From Bacteroidota bacterium (GTDB lineage Bacteria > Bacteroidota > Ignavibacteria > SZUA-365), in NCBI GenBank assembly GCA_023432805.1, contig JAEYUG010000076.1, positions 1 through 22,356 of the forward strand: 22,356 nt of DNA. Reading direction: 5' to 3'. Each line of letters starts with the position of its first letter. The first letter of the stretch is position 1. This document shows, one piece after another, positions 7,734 through 16,244 of the stretch. The position numbers and the translations under genes were made by a program. The notes under the pieces are model-generated. The model had not been told where the DNA came from. It did no database searches and saw only the letters and a program-made list of their open reading frames with translations.

Positions 7734-10283
7734 CACAAGCCGCAGCGTCTCCCACTGCGCCGCGCGCACAGCGGCCACATTGCTGACCAGACGATGGTAG
7801 GCACCGTTCTGCCAGAGTGCTGCCTGGTCTCCGTAATGCCTGCTCAGCGGTTGACCGCTCTGTCCCGTCGTGAGAACGAGCAGCGACGTGTCGGGCGAAG
7901 CGAGATCCACGATCAAACGCATCGAGGGACCTACCACCGCATCATACGAACCATCGAAGCGGTATTCCCCGTTGTTGATCGTCGTGTTCGAGCCGCCAAC
8001 GGAGAGGGGACCGATATTGAGCATGCGGCCGATGGCGGGCACCTCTCCGAGCGGATGCCGGAAGGTGACGGTATGCAGGCGGCCCCAGGTCCAGCGATCG
8101 AGATCCGTCCCGAGCCGGCGCGTCAGATCGAGCAGTCCGAGCATCATGCTCTTGCGCAGGATGTCGTCCTTTGTCTCCACGCCCGGAGTCCCGGCATTGT
8201 CGAACCATGCCGCGCTCGTCGCACTCGTATCGGCCAGCAGCCGCGGCAGCGTGCGCGTCGGGATGTTTGCGATGAAGCTCCAGTTGGCGAACAACTCCCC
8301 GCCCATCTCGTCGCGAAACGTTTCGACCATCAGATGCTGCAGCGCGGCATTGAACATCGCAGCCGCCGTCGACGAAGGCGTCATGCGCAGATCCCATTGC
8401 GCGAGCTGGTTCATCGCGCGCGTCAGTTCGATCGAACGGTCGGGGATCTGCATGATCGCATGCACCATGGCATCGCGCACATCCCCGGCCCAGCTGCTCT
8501 GCATGTCCATCTGCATCAGGCGCATGTCCTGCGCACCGAACTGACGCTGCTCGTCGATGATCTGCGCGATGCGGTCGATCCGGCCACTGCTTTCCCAGAG
8601 GGAGGAGACATGGTAGGGAAGATCGTCCGCCAGCCGGTTGTTCGCGGCCGCGACCACGTTGCCTGCTGGCGCAAGCACGCGCGGAAGCCGCTCGAACGCG
8701 ACGTATCCCTTCCATGCTGCACTGCCGTCCCACCCGGATGCGGGCAGTTGTGCTGCTGCTGCGCTGCGCTGGGGAATCAGTCCGGCAGCCACGGTCCCGA
8801 TCACACCGGTGCGATCGGCGATCACCACATTCTGTGCGGGCACGCCATGCGTGCGCAGCGCGGCAACCAGATCGGCGGCCTTGCGCGAACGATTCAGACG
8901 GTAGATCGTCAGGATCTCGTCGCTGAACGCCCGCCCCGTCCATTGCATCGACATCGCCGTCGCGCGCAGACGCTCGACCGGCCGCCGCACCCATGCGGGA
9001 TGCACGTCGTCGATGATCGCTCCGTTGCCGGTTTCATACCAGGTGTAGAGCACAGGCAGGCTGTCGCGCACGAAGATCGAGTCTGTGTGTACGACGAGCT
9101 TGCGCCAGGAACCCCGGTCTTCCCAGGTGGAATCGCGCAGGCTGATGCGCTCGACGGCGAAGTCCACATCGTCGGCCATCATCGCGGTCAGCGCCCATGC
9201 GGTGCTGTCGGTATGACCGATCACGATGCCCGGCACGCCCGGCAGCGAGACGCCCGCCACATTCACGCCAGGTGCGGAGAGATGCATCGCGTACCACCGT
9301 GCTGGTTGTGCGTGCATGAGATGGGGATCGTTCGCCAGCACCGGTGCACCCGTCATGGTGCGGTCGCCGCACACTGCCCAGGCATTCGATCCGATCGCCG
9401 ACCCATGCATGCCGAGCAGTGTGCGTGTGTCGCGCAGCGCTCGCTGCATCCCGCGCAGTGCGCGTGTGTCTCGTAGCGCGTGTGTGTCTCGTAGCGCGCG
9501 TGTGTCTGGCAGTGCGCGTGTGCCGGGCCGGGCTTGTGCTGCAACGCCACGCGCGAACCGTGCAGCCGATCCACCGTCAGGAGGTGCGGACATGGCGGTG
9601 ATGGGTGCGCCGAACACCGGCTTCCCCCCGGGGTTGTCGGAGGGGAACACGCTGCGCGCCCTTTCCTCGCCGAGTGTGGCCACGAGGTCGGCGAGCGTGA
9701 GATCCACCCACCAGCTCAGTGCGAGTTCCCATCCCATGAGCCGGAGGATGATGAGTGAATGCTGCGGGGTCCACGGTTCGGGACGATACTGCAGCAGATC
9801 GAACTCGAGGGGGAGGCGCCCCTTCGCGACGGTGATGCCTGCGTTGACGCCGCGGGTGTATGCCTCGAGCGCCTGGCGCGCGAGGGGGGAGATGTGCCGG
9901 TAGAGGCTGTCGGCGATGCGTGCGATGCCGATTGTGCGCATGAGACGATCGGACGTGACGGCGCGCGCACCAAACAGCTCGGCGAGGCGTCCCTGCCCGT
10001 AGCGGCGCATGAGGTCCATCTGCCAGAGGCGGTCCTGCGCGTGCACGAATCCCGCCGCCTGGTACATGTCGGCGTCGTTGGTGGCGAGGATGTGCGGCAC
10101 GCCCGCATCATCGCGGCGTATCTCCACGGGCGCGTGCAATGCGGCGACGGCGTACTCGCCCTCGGTGCGCGGCAGCGAGCGTGTGAGCACGTGCCAGATG
10201 CCCCAGGCCGACACGGCGCCCAGCACGAGAAGGGAGGCGCCGATGCCCACGAGGGTGATATGTCTGGGGGATGGCTGCAGCAT
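7725..10283 (-). CDS. Penicillin acylase family protein (membrane-anchored Ntn hydrolase)
   Basis: An 852-residue protein from the chosen ATG at 10283. The frame is open to 10592, but that extension is low in family resemblance and overlaps the divergent gene. A single membrane helix (about 9-31) anchors it, with the bulk in the periplasm. The alpha-chain region has RDDAGVPHI (57-65) and VHAQDRLWQMD (80-90). IGSNAW (297-302) contains the predicted autoproteolytic nucleophile Ser299, and NDPHL follows at 318-322. Family members cleave amide bonds in beta-lactams, acyl-homoserine lactones or peptides; the substrate here cannot be read from sequence. A repetitive Arg/Ala/Leu/Asp/Thr segment (about 255-293) directly precedes the processing site, where the excised spacer peptide would be. 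Confidence 0.92.
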   Translation of the reverse strand: MLQPSPRHITLVGIGASLLVLGAVSAWGIWHVLTRSLPRTEGEYAVAALHAPVEIRRDDAGVPHILATNDADMYQAAGFVHAQDRLWQMDLMRRYGQGRLAELFGARAVTSDRLMRTIGIARIADSLYRHISPLARQALEAYTRGVNAGITVAKGRLPLEFDLLQYRPEPWTPQHSLIILRLMGWELALSWWVDLTLADLVATLGEERARSVFPSDNPGGKPVFGAPITAMSAPPDGGSAARFARGVAAQARPGTRALPDTRALRDTHALRDTRALRGMQRALRDTRTLLGMHGSAIGSNAWAVCGDRTMTGAPVLANDPHLMHAQPARWYAMHLSAPGVNVAGVSLPGVPGIVIGHTDSTAWALTAMMADDVDFAVERISLRDSTWEDRGSWRKLVVHTDSIFVRDSLPVLYTWYETGNGAIIDDVHPAWVRRPVERLRATAMSMQWTGRAFSDEILTIYRLNRSRKAADLVAALRTHGVPAQNVVIADRTGVIGTVAAGLIPQRSAAAAQLPASGWDGSAAWKGYVAFERLPRVLAPAGNVVAAANNRLADDLPYHVSSLWESSGRIDRIAQIIDEQRQFGAQDMRLMQMDMQSSWAGDVRDAMVHAIMQIPDRSIELTRAMNQLAQWDLRMTPSSTAAAMFNAALQHLMVETFRDEMGGELFANWSFIANIPTRTLPRLLADTSATSAAWFDNAGTPGVETKDDILRKSMMLGLLDLTRRLGTDLDRWTWGRLHTVTFRHPLGEVPAIGRMLNIGPLSVGGSNTTINNGEYRFDGSYDAVVGPSMRLIVDLASPDTSLLVLTTGQSGQPLSRHYGDQAALWQNGAYHRLVSNVAAVRAAQWETLRLVPE
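9421..9528 (-). repeat. 18-bp in-frame tandem repeat in the acylase spacer
   Basis: Six degenerate 18-bp units start at 9421, 9439, 9457, 9475, 9493 and 9511. On the coding (minus) strand they encode variants of the hexapeptide TRALRD. The three central units are nearly identical. The repeat ends about six codons before the predicted nucleophile Ser299 of the penicillin acylase. Confidence 0.8.
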
Positions 10284-10294
10284 GGGCAATCCCG

Positions 10295-10325
10295 AAAAGC
10301 TATCAAACCGGCGGTGCAATTCCAA
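10295..10325 (-). promoter_or_regulatory. Weak candidate promoter for the penicillin-acylase gene
   Basis: On the minus strand, TTG (10323-10325) and TAGCTTTT (10295-10302, seven of eight positions of TAnnTTTG) are separated by 20 bases. The implied start site would leave only about six bases before the ATG at 10283, so either the transcript is almost leaderless or this is chance. I see no convincing promoter for the divergent OmpA-type gene in 10284-10503. Confidence 0.22.
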
Positions 10326-10503
10326 TGCGGCTCGGTTGCGCAGGTCCGGTGCGGAAGCGCGCGGAGCGGTACTACTCGCAGGAAACTCGTATCTTGCAGG
10401 GTTGAACCTACACAGGCTTCCCCACAATGTCGAACATTCGCAGGCACGCATGCCCTTGGTTTCCGGATGCATCCCCAGGCTCGGCGCTGCCAGGACGGCT
10501 CGC

Positions 10504-12063
10504 ATGGCACCATCCCACACAATGACGACCCCGCGCGTACTCGGTGCAGTCATGCTGCTCGCCGGCATCGCACTTTGCACGGCGTTGCCCACGCCCGCAC
10601 GGGCGCAGGATCAGTCGACCACCGCGCGCGAGAATCTCGGTCCCCTGATCAACAGCGTGTACGACGAAGTGCTGCCGATCATTTCGCCCGACGGCAAGAC
10701 GCTCTACTTTGTGCGCAAGGAGGATCCTTCGAACGTCGGGGGACCGAAAGATGACATCTGGTACGCGACGCTCGGCGCGAACGGCGTCTGGTCTGCGGCA
10801 CGCAACATCGGAGCTCCGCTCAACACCGCAGGATACAACTACGTGTGCTATGCGTTTCCCGACAACAACAGTCTGCTGCTCGGCAATCAGTACTTCGACG
10901 ACGGGACGCAGGCGCAGGGCGTGTCGACGGCCGTGCGCGGGGCCTTCGGCTGGCAGAAGCCGGTCAACTTCTCGTTCGAGCGTTTCGTCAACAATTCGCG
11001 CAACTGCGAGTATACGATTTCGCCCGACGGACAGGTGATGCTGATGGCGATCGAGGGTCCGGTCACCTATGGTGGTCGTGACATGTATGTCAGTTTCCGC
11101 GTGCGCGAGAACGTCTGGTCCGAACCGCGCAACCTCGGCGCGACGGTCAACAGCACGGAGGCGGACATCACGCCCTTTCTCGCACCCGATGGTGTGACGT
11201 TGTACTTCTCGAGCGCGCGGCCGGGGGGATTCGGCTCGAACGATGTGTATGTGACGCGGCGTCTCGACTCGACCTGGCGGAACTGGACTCCCCCGCGCAA
11301 CCTCGGCTGGCCGATCAACACGGCGGGCTGGGATGCATACTATACCGTGCCCGCAAGCGGGGAGTATGCGTATTTCGTCTCGACCGAGGGCGGCGTCGGC
11401 AAGAGCGATCTGTTCCGCATCCGACTGCCGAAGGAGATGGCGCCCGAACCGGTGCTGCTGGTGATCGGCACCGTGCGCGACACGCGCGGCAATGTCGTGC
11501 CGGCGCGTGTGCTCTACGAGCGGCTGAGCGACAATCGCGCGCTCGGCACCGCCTATGCGCATCCTCAGACCGGCGAGTTCACGCTCGCGCTGCCTGCAGG
11601 CGAGATCTACGGATTCCGCGCTGAACATGAGGGCTACTACCCGCAGAGCGAGAACCTCGACCTGCGCGAACTCGGGGAGTACACCGAGGTGCGCAAGGAT
11701 CTGATCCTCGTACCCATCACGTCCGGTACGACGGTGCGGCTCAACAACATCTTCTTCGATTTCAATCTCGCGACGCTGCGACCGGAGTCCATGGCCGAGA
11801 TCGGCCGGCTCAAGGATTTCCTCGACGAACATGCTTCGATCAGCATCGAGATCGCCGGTCACACCGACGATCGCGGCAGCGATGCATACAATCTGGATTT
11901 GTCGCAGCGGCGTGCCGACGCGGTGGTGCACGCGCTGATCTCGATGGGCATCACACCGTCGCGCGTGGTCGCGCGCGGGTACGGCGAGAGCCGTCCCATC
12001 GACACGAATGACACCGACGAGGGACGGCAGATGAACCGTCGCGTCGAATTCACCGTTCTGTAG
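10504..12063 (+). CDS. OmpA-family outer-membrane protein with PD40 beta-propeller repeats
   Basis: A 519-residue exported protein. A signal peptide (about 1-34) ends at the likely cleavage site ARA|QD. PD40/TolB-like repeats follow (about 50-310), including ISPDGKTLYF, ISPDGQVML, LAPDGVTLYFSS and GGFGSNDVYV. Then comes a carboxypeptidase-regulatory-like beta domain (about 320-395). The C-terminal OmpA domain (about 410-519) has FFDFNLATLRPES, AGHTDDRGSDAYN and QRRADAV, containing the Asp and Arg that hold peptidoglycan. This architecture is common in Bacteroidetes, where it links the outer membrane to the wall. The ATG at 10504 has AGGA 8 bases upstream; 10522 is the alternative. The open frame continues far upstream (10009), but that part is the shadow of the divergent acylase. 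Confidence 0.92.
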   Translation: MAPSHTMTTPRVLGAVMLLAGIALCTALPTPARAQDQSTTARENLGPLINSVYDEVLPIISPDGKTLYFVRKEDPSNVGGPKDDIWYATLGANGVWSAARNIGAPLNTAGYNYVCYAFPDNNSLLLGNQYFDDGTQAQGVSTAVRGAFGWQKPVNFSFERFVNNSRNCEYTISPDGQVMLMAIEGPVTYGGRDMYVSFRVRENVWSEPRNLGATVNSTEADITPFLAPDGVTLYFSSARPGGFGSNDVYVTRRLDSTWRNWTPPRNLGWPINTAGWDAYYTVPASGEYAYFVSTEGGVGKSDLFRIRLPKEMAPEPVLLVIGTVRDTRGNVVPARVLYERLSDNRALGTAYAHPQTGEFTLALPAGEIYGFRAEHEGYYPQSENLDLRELGEYTEVRKDLILVPITSGTTVRLNNIFFDFNLATLRPESMAEIGRLKDFLDEHASISIEIAGHTDDRGSDAYNLDLSQRRADAVVHALISMGITPSRVVARGYGESRPIDTNDTDEGRQMNRRVEFTVL

Positions 12064-12102
12064 CACTTGAACAGACGCCCTTTTCCCACGGTCCCACTCG
12101 AC

Positions 12103-12312
12103 ATGAAACTCACGAAGGTGCTGGTCTCCGATGATCCCGACTGCAATGTGGTGATCCTCAACCATCCTGAAGATCCCACGGCATGGATCGTCCGGAAGTA
12201 CAAGAAGATCCTTTTTCTGCGGCGTTGTCTGCACTCCCGCTGGTTTCACACGCGGGAGCAGGCCGAGCGGTACGCGGGTGAACTTGCGCGTGTGTGCAGG
12301 CAGGGATCATGA
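12103..12312 (+). CDS. Small hypothetical protein, 69 aa
   Basis: A short frame starting MKLTKVLVSDDPDC and ending at TGA 12310-12312, with no family I recognise. It is basic, with a KYKKILFLRRCLHSRWF stretch and a final helix-like REQAERYAGELARV. It has no signal peptide and no membrane segment, so it is probably cytoplasmic. A longer start at 12067 would leave only 3 bases after the OmpA gene. I prefer 12103 because the extra residues look like untranslated leader, although neither start has a clear Shine-Dalgarno sequence. It may be read through from the OmpA gene, since no terminator separates them. Codon use resembles its neighbours, so it is probably real. Confidence 0.55.
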   Translation: MKLTKVLVSDDPDCNVVILNHPEDPTAWIVRKYKKILFLRRCLHSRWFHTREQAERYAGELARVCRQGS

Positions 12313-12342
12313 TCACGGACCGTGCTGGCATGGAGGTCGGAC

Positions 12343-12594
12343 ATGGCCTCGACAGGTGAGCATGTGTTCTGCTACTCCCTTGCACATGTGCGCGAGCAGA
12401 TCGCGCATGCCGATGAGACGCTCGGGTTCCATATCGTCCGGTTCTACAGTGTCGGTGGGCGTCCCTCGCGCGAACCGACCGACACGATCGAGGAGTATTA
12501 CTACTTCCCCTCGGGCGGTACGATCCGCGACCGCGAAATGAACATCATCTTCTACGAACCGCGGCTGGACAAGTACCATGTCCGAAGTGAGTGA
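12343..12594 (+). CDS. Small hypothetical protein, 83 aa
   Basis: An 83-residue frame whose ATG at 12343 has an excellent ribosome binding site, GGAGG at 12332-12336 with 6-base spacing. That makes a real gene likely and rules against the longer GTG start at 12322. The product is acidic to neutral and rich in aromatics (GFHIVRFYSVGG, EEYYYFPSGG, NIIFYEPRLDKYHV), suggesting a small alpha/beta cytoplasmic protein. I recognise no family. It lies 30 bases after the preceding small gene and 68 bases before the nitrilase gene, so it may share a transcript with either. The function is unknown. Confidence 0.7.
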   Translation: MASTGEHVFCYSLAHVREQIAHADETLGFHIVRFYSVGGRPSREPTDTIEEYYYFPSGGTIRDREMNIIFYEPRLDKYHVRSE

Positions 12595-12662
12595 GCGCCG
12601 CGGAGGCTTCCGACGCATGCCGCGGATTCGCACGTTGAACCACGCCCGATGAGGTTCGCCCG

Positions 12663-13457
12663 ATGCTGACTGTTGCCGCATTGCAGTTCCATCCCACCCT
12701 CCTCGACTGCGCCGCGAATCGTGCGCGGATCGAATCCTTCCTCCACTCCTGCGATGCACAGCTTGCCGTGCTGCCCGAGCTGGCCACGAGCGGGTATCTG
12801 TTCCAGACGCGCGAGGAAGTGGATGCCTGTGCGGAAGGCACCGGGGGAGAAACGGCCACGCTGCTGCGCGACATCGCGTGCGACAGGCGCATGGCAATCG
12901 TGGCGGGATTCGTTGAGCGGGCGGGTGCACGCTTCTACAATGCGGCACTGACAGTGCTGCCCGACGGCGCAATGCATGTCTACAGGAAGACGCATCTCTT
13001 CGGGCGCGAGCCCGAGTTTTTTGCGGAGGGAGATCTGGGATTCGTGCCGGTGGTGTGGAGCGAGGCCGTGCTCGGCGTGATGATCTGTTATGACTGGCGC
13101 TTTCCGGAAGTCCCCCGCACGCTGGCCCTGCGCGGTGCCGAAATCATCTGCCACCCGAGCGACCTCGTGGCCGCACCCGAACTCTGGCAGCCCGTCATGC
13201 GCACGCGCTCGTTCGAGAGCAAGGTGTTCACCATCACCGCAAATCGCATCGGCACCGAGCGGCGCGGCGGGGAGGAACTGATCTTCCACGGCTCGAGCCA
13301 GATCACCGCGCAGAACGGTGCGGTGCTGGCCGAAACCGACCGCGTCTTCGAGGGATGGATCACGGCGCAGGTGGATCCCGCCCGCACACGTGACAAGAGC
13401 TTCTCGCCTCTCAATGACATCTTCGCGGACCGTCGTCCGCAATTCTATGGCTGCTGA
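12663..13457 (+). CDS. Carbon-nitrogen hydrolase (nitrilase superfamily amidohydrolase)
   Basis: A 264-residue protein, the usual size for a single-domain nitrilase-superfamily amidase. The Glu-Lys-Cys catalytic triad is visible: E39 in LPELATSGY, K109 in YRKTHLFG and C142 in MICYDWRFPE. These enzymes hydrolyse amides such as omega-amides, N-carbamoyl amines or deaminated glutathione; the sequence does not show which. The ATG follows GAGG with about 8-base spacing. The stop is 24 bases before the DUF374 acyltransferase gene. The two probably share an operon with lpxK, but nothing in this gene points to lipid metabolism. Confidence 0.92.
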   Translation: MLTVAALQFHPTLLDCAANRARIESFLHSCDAQLAVLPELATSGYLFQTREEVDACAEGTGGETATLLRDIACDRRMAIVAGFVERAGARFYNAALTVLPDGAMHVYRKTHLFGREPEFFAEGDLGFVPVVWSEAVLGVMICYDWRFPEVPRTLALRGAEIICHPSDLVAAPELWQPVMRTRSFESKVFTITANRIGTERRGGEELIFHGSSQITAQNGAVLAETDRVFEGWITAQVDPARTRDKSFSPLNDIFADRRPQFYGC

Positions 13458-13481
13458 GTATCGCGGCCGACGGACCGCCTG

Positions 13482-14099
13482 ATGCGCGCGCTGCTGTTGC
13501 GTGTGCTCGTCGGACTGCTCGTGCGCACACTCTCGATCGAGTTGCGGCACGGAGAGGCGGTCGGATCCCTGCTCGCACGTCGGGCGCCCTTCGTGTTCGT
13601 CTTCTGGCACGGATCGATGCTCGTGCCCTGGTGGATCATGCGCAGACACAATGCCGCCGCGCTCGTGAGCATGAGCGGCGATGGGTCGCTGCTCTCGTCG
13701 CTGCTTGAAGGCTGGGCATACACGGTGGTGCGCGGATCGAGCAGCAGGGGATCGAAGGAGGCGATGGCTGCGATGCGCGATCTCGTCTCGGCGGGAAAGG
13801 TGCTGTGCATCACGCCCGATGGTCCCAGAGGACCCCTGCACGAAATGAAAATGGGAGCCGTGCGTGTGGCACAGACCTCGGCCGTGCCGCTGGTGTACGC
13901 CACGGTGGCCTGCACCCACGCCACCACCCTCGGAAGCTGGGATCGCTTCGAGATCCCCTGGCCCTTCTCACGCGTCGTGCTGTCGTTCGGCGAGCCCCTC
14001 AGCATCGATCCTTCTCTCGAGGGCGAGGCGCTCGAAGACGAACGGCTCACCATCGAGAAGGCGATGCGTGCACAGCATCGCGCCTGCACGGTGGACTGA
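13482..14099 (+). CDS. DUF374 lysophospholipid acyltransferase-like protein
   Basis: A 205-residue protein of the DUF374 branch of the lysophospholipid acyltransferase superfamily. It shows FWHGSML (His as putative catalytic residue), SGDGSLLSSLLEGW, VRGSSSRGSKEAM and ITPDGPRGP, the motifs that define the group. A hydrophobic N-terminus (about 1-18) suggests membrane association. It probably transfers an acyl chain during lipid A or phospholipid synthesis. Its position one base before lpxK fits, since DUF374 genes often neighbour lipid A/KDO genes in Bacteroidetes and Proteobacteria. The exact acceptor is unknown. Confidence 0.88.
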   Translation: MRALLLRVLVGLLVRTLSIELRHGEAVGSLLARRAPFVFVFWHGSMLVPWWIMRRHNAAALVSMSGDGSLLSSLLEGWAYTVVRGSSSRGSKEAMAAMRDLVSAGKVLCITPDGPRGPLHEMKMGAVRVAQTSAVPLVYATVACTHATTLGSWDRFEIPWPFSRVVLSFGEPLSIDPSLEGEALEDERLTIEKAMRAQHRACTVD

Positions 14100-14100
14100 C

Positions 14101-15126
14101 ATGCGCGCGATCCTGGCCGCACTGTTCGGGGCTGTCGTTCGCGTGCGCAACGCGGCATACGATCGGGGGCTGTTCACCGCACACCGGATTGCCGTGCCGG
14201 TGCTGTCCGTCGGAAATATCACGCTCGGGGGAGCGGGCAAGACGCCTCTCGTCGAACATCTGGTGTCGCTGCTGCATGACGAGGGTGTCGCGCCCTGTGT
14301 CGTCACACGCGGATATGGACGTGTGACACGCGGGACGGTCGTCGTCTCGGATGCACGCGGTACGATCGTCACTGCGCGCGAGGGCGGCGACGAGCCCGTG
14401 CAGATGGCGCGCAAGTTCCCATGGCTTCCGATCGTCGCCGACGGGCTGCGCGTTCGCGGCTGCGGGCTGGCGATCGAGCGGTTTCAACCGGATGTGATCG
14501 TGCTCGACGATGCCTTCCAGCATCGTGCCTGTGCGCGCGATCTCGACATCGTCGCCATCGATGCCGCACGGGCTGACACCGAGCTGCGCATGGCGCCGCT
14601 GGGACGCCTGCGCGAACCCCTCGCACATCTGCGCCGTGCCTCGCTCATCGTGCTCACCCGCTGCAGCGACACCGTGCAGGTCGACGTCCTTGCGGCGCGG
14701 CTTTCTTCCTTCTCGGATGCCCCGATCGTACGCACCCGCTTCGCCATCGCCGCTCTGCGTGATGCGCTGGATGGACGTGGTGTTGGAATGGATGCGGTGC
14801 AGGAGCGCGTCATCGCCTTCTGCGGCATCGGATCACCCGACGCATTCCGCACCACCCTTGCGGAAGCCGGGCTCGCCACCGCCGCTCTGCGCGCATTCCC
14901 CGATCATCACACCTATGCAGCGCGCGACCTCGAGGCACTCCGTGTGCTCGCGCGTCGTCACGACACGCAGACCTTCGTGACCACGGAAAAGGATGTCGCC
15001 CGTCTCGGTGCGGCTGTGGGAGGCTTGTCGGACTTCCGCATCCTCTACCCGGAAATGATCACGCAGGTGCTCGAAGGCGCAGATCTGCTGCGCGGGCGCG
15101 TATTCGACAGCATGAGGCGCGCATGA
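14101..15126 (+). CDS. lpxK: Tetraacyldisaccharide 4'-kinase
   Basis: A 341-residue protein that phosphorylates the 4'-position of the tetraacyldisaccharide to make lipid IVA, on the inner face of the cytoplasmic membrane. An N-terminal hydrophobic/basic helix precedes LSVGNITLGGAGKTP with the P-loop (GGAGKT, 43-48). RGYGR (70-74), GGDEP (95-99) and the diagnostic DDAFQHR (136-142) follow. The C-terminal part ends with the family pattern TTEKDVARL. The ATG begins one base after the DUF374 stop, and the stop overlaps the next start by 4 bases, so all three genes are one operon. Its presence shows a lipid A-containing Gram-negative envelope. Confidence 0.96.
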   Translation: MRAILAALFGAVVRVRNAAYDRGLFTAHRIAVPVLSVGNITLGGAGKTPLVEHLVSLLHDEGVAPCVVTRGYGRVTRGTVVVSDARGTIVTAREGGDEPVQMARKFPWLPIVADGLRVRGCGLAIERFQPDVIVLDDAFQHRACARDLDIVAIDAARADTELRMAPLGRLREPLAHLRRASLIVLTRCSDTVQVDVLAARLSSFSDAPIVRTRFAIAALRDALDGRGVGMDAVQERVIAFCGIGSPDAFRTTLAEAGLATAALRAFPDHHTYAARDLEALRVLARRHDTQTFVTTEKDVARLGAAVGGLSDFRILYPEMITQVLEGADLLRGRVFDSMRRA

Positions 15127-15800
15127 TGCATCTGCGCGCGATATGGACGCGCCTGCCGATGCTTGCCATGCTTGGCTGCTGTGCAGTGGCGCTCTGGTCA
15201 TGCGGCAGCGAGGAAACCGTGTCCTGTGCCGGACGGGTGCTCGACGCCGGCAGCGGCCTGGCGGTCGACTCGGCGACGCTGCGCGTGCAACGCACGCCCG
15301 CCGAGCGCGGACGTACACAGACGCGCGTGCACGATGGATGGTACGTGCTCGAGAACCTGCTCCCGGGCGATACCGTACGCGTGACGGCTTCAGGATTTCA
15401 CGATACGTCGTTCGTGGTCGACGCTCTGACCGCTCATGCCCCGCAGCACACGCCTTCCAGCGTGCGCAGAGATGTGTGGCTCGCACCCGTCCTCGACACG
15501 GCGTGGACGGCCGATGGTCCCGTCGATGCCGCCGTCTTCCTCGAGGGGATGCAGGCGGTGCGCAAGAAGCTCTCGGTCAATGAGACGCGCATGATCGCGC
15601 GCCGGCTGCTGCCGGGCGCGCGTATCCGTTCGTTGTCGCTGATTGAAGTGGGAGAGGGGGAGGAATGGATGGTGACGGTCACCATCGGCCACGCCGAAGG
15701 AACGCTCTACATCAACGCCTTGTCAGGTGCACTGCGCAGCGCCGAGAGCGAGGACCACCAGCTCGACCGTCGTCTGCAGGATCTGCTGCGGGAGCAGTGA
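15123..15800 (+). CDS. Lipoprotein with carboxypeptidase-regulatory-like domain
   Basis: A 225-residue protein with a signal peptide and a lipobox-like ALWSC, the Cys being residue 27; Trp at -2 is unusual but tolerated in some lipoproteins. Residues about 35-120 resemble the CarboxypepD_reg beta-sandwich (AGRVLDAGSGLAVDSATLRV, then GWYVLENLLPGDTVRVTASG) common in Bacteroidetes surface proteins. The C-terminal 100 residues are unrecognised and contain a possible small alpha/beta domain with VTVTIGHAEGTLYINALSGAL. Its ATG overlaps the lpxK stop (ATGA), so it is co-translated with lpxK and may serve the outer membrane. The specific function is unknown. Confidence 0.75.
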   Translation: MMHLRAIWTRLPMLAMLGCCAVALWSCGSEETVSCAGRVLDAGSGLAVDSATLRVQRTPAERGRTQTRVHDGWYVLENLLPGDTVRVTASGFHDTSFVVDALTAHAPQHTPSSVRRDVWLAPVLDTAWTADGPVDAAVFLEGMQAVRKKLSVNETRMIARRLLPGARIRSLSLIEVGEGEEWMVTVTIGHAEGTLYINALSGALRSAESEDHQLDRRLQDLLREQ

Positions 15801-15862
15801 CCGCGCCCTGTCGACGTGCGTGTACACATCGGTAGAAGGGTGTCGGAGACCAGAACGCTGTG

Positions 15863-16195
15863 TCAGGGATGTGTCGGCGCGGCCGTGGGCAAATGAGTGC
15901 TTCCGAGCGTGGCTGCGCAGCGGTCGCAGAAGTGTGCGGTCGGCAGTTCGTAGAGAATCGAATTGGGGATCTCCTCCTTGCAGAAGATGCAGAACCCGTA
16001 TTCATTCCGTTCCATCCGTTCGAGCGCGAGCCGCAGTTCGTTCAGGTGCGGATCGGCCTTGAATGCCAGATGCGCGGTCAGTGAGTCGGTCGAAAGCATG
16101 CGACGCGGCTCGTTGTAGACTGTTTCGAGGATCCCGGCCATGCGCGAGAGGATGAGCTCCTTCAGTTCACTGATGTGTGTGGTACTACGAACCAT
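15863..16195 (-). CDS. DksA/TraR-type C4 zinc-finger protein
   Basis: A 110-residue protein with a helical N-terminal part (about 8-65) and a zinc finger, C69-x2-C72 and C90-x2-C93, in the TraR/DksA arrangement ending AHFCDRC. True DksA binds the RNA polymerase secondary channel with a long coiled-coil tipped by acidic residues. Here the N-terminal helix pair is shorter and I do not see the Asp-x2-Asp tip, so a classic ppGpp-linked role is uncertain. A short Thr/Pro tail follows the finger. The gene is divergent from the BMC pair across a 226-base shared regulatory region and convergent with the lipoprotein gene, with only 62 bases between them. Confidence 0.85.
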   Translation of the reverse strand: MVRSTTHISELKELILSRMAGILETVYNEPRRMLSTDSLTAHLAFKADPHLNELRLALERMERNEYGFCIFCKEEIPNSILYELPTAHFCDRCAATLGSTHLPTAAPTHP

Positions 16196-16244
16196 GGCGC
16201 ATGGCGTGGAGTTGGGGGATCGGTCTGGGTGAGGAGATTGTTCG

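Noticed and set aside
9421..9528. CRISPR-like array
   Set aside because: The 18-bp units are contiguous with no unique spacers and encode in-frame hexapeptides inside a gene.
10009..10503. Upstream extension of the OmpA-type reading frame by about 165 codons
   Set aside because: It runs antisense over the well-conserved N-terminal part of the penicillin acylase; the signal peptide and an AGGA site place the real start at 10504 (or 10522).
10284..10592. N-terminal extension of the penicillin-acylase frame
   Set aside because: It overlaps the divergent OmpA gene start, shows no family resemblance and would put the membrane anchor in the middle of the protein; the ATG at 10283 gives a normal anchor.
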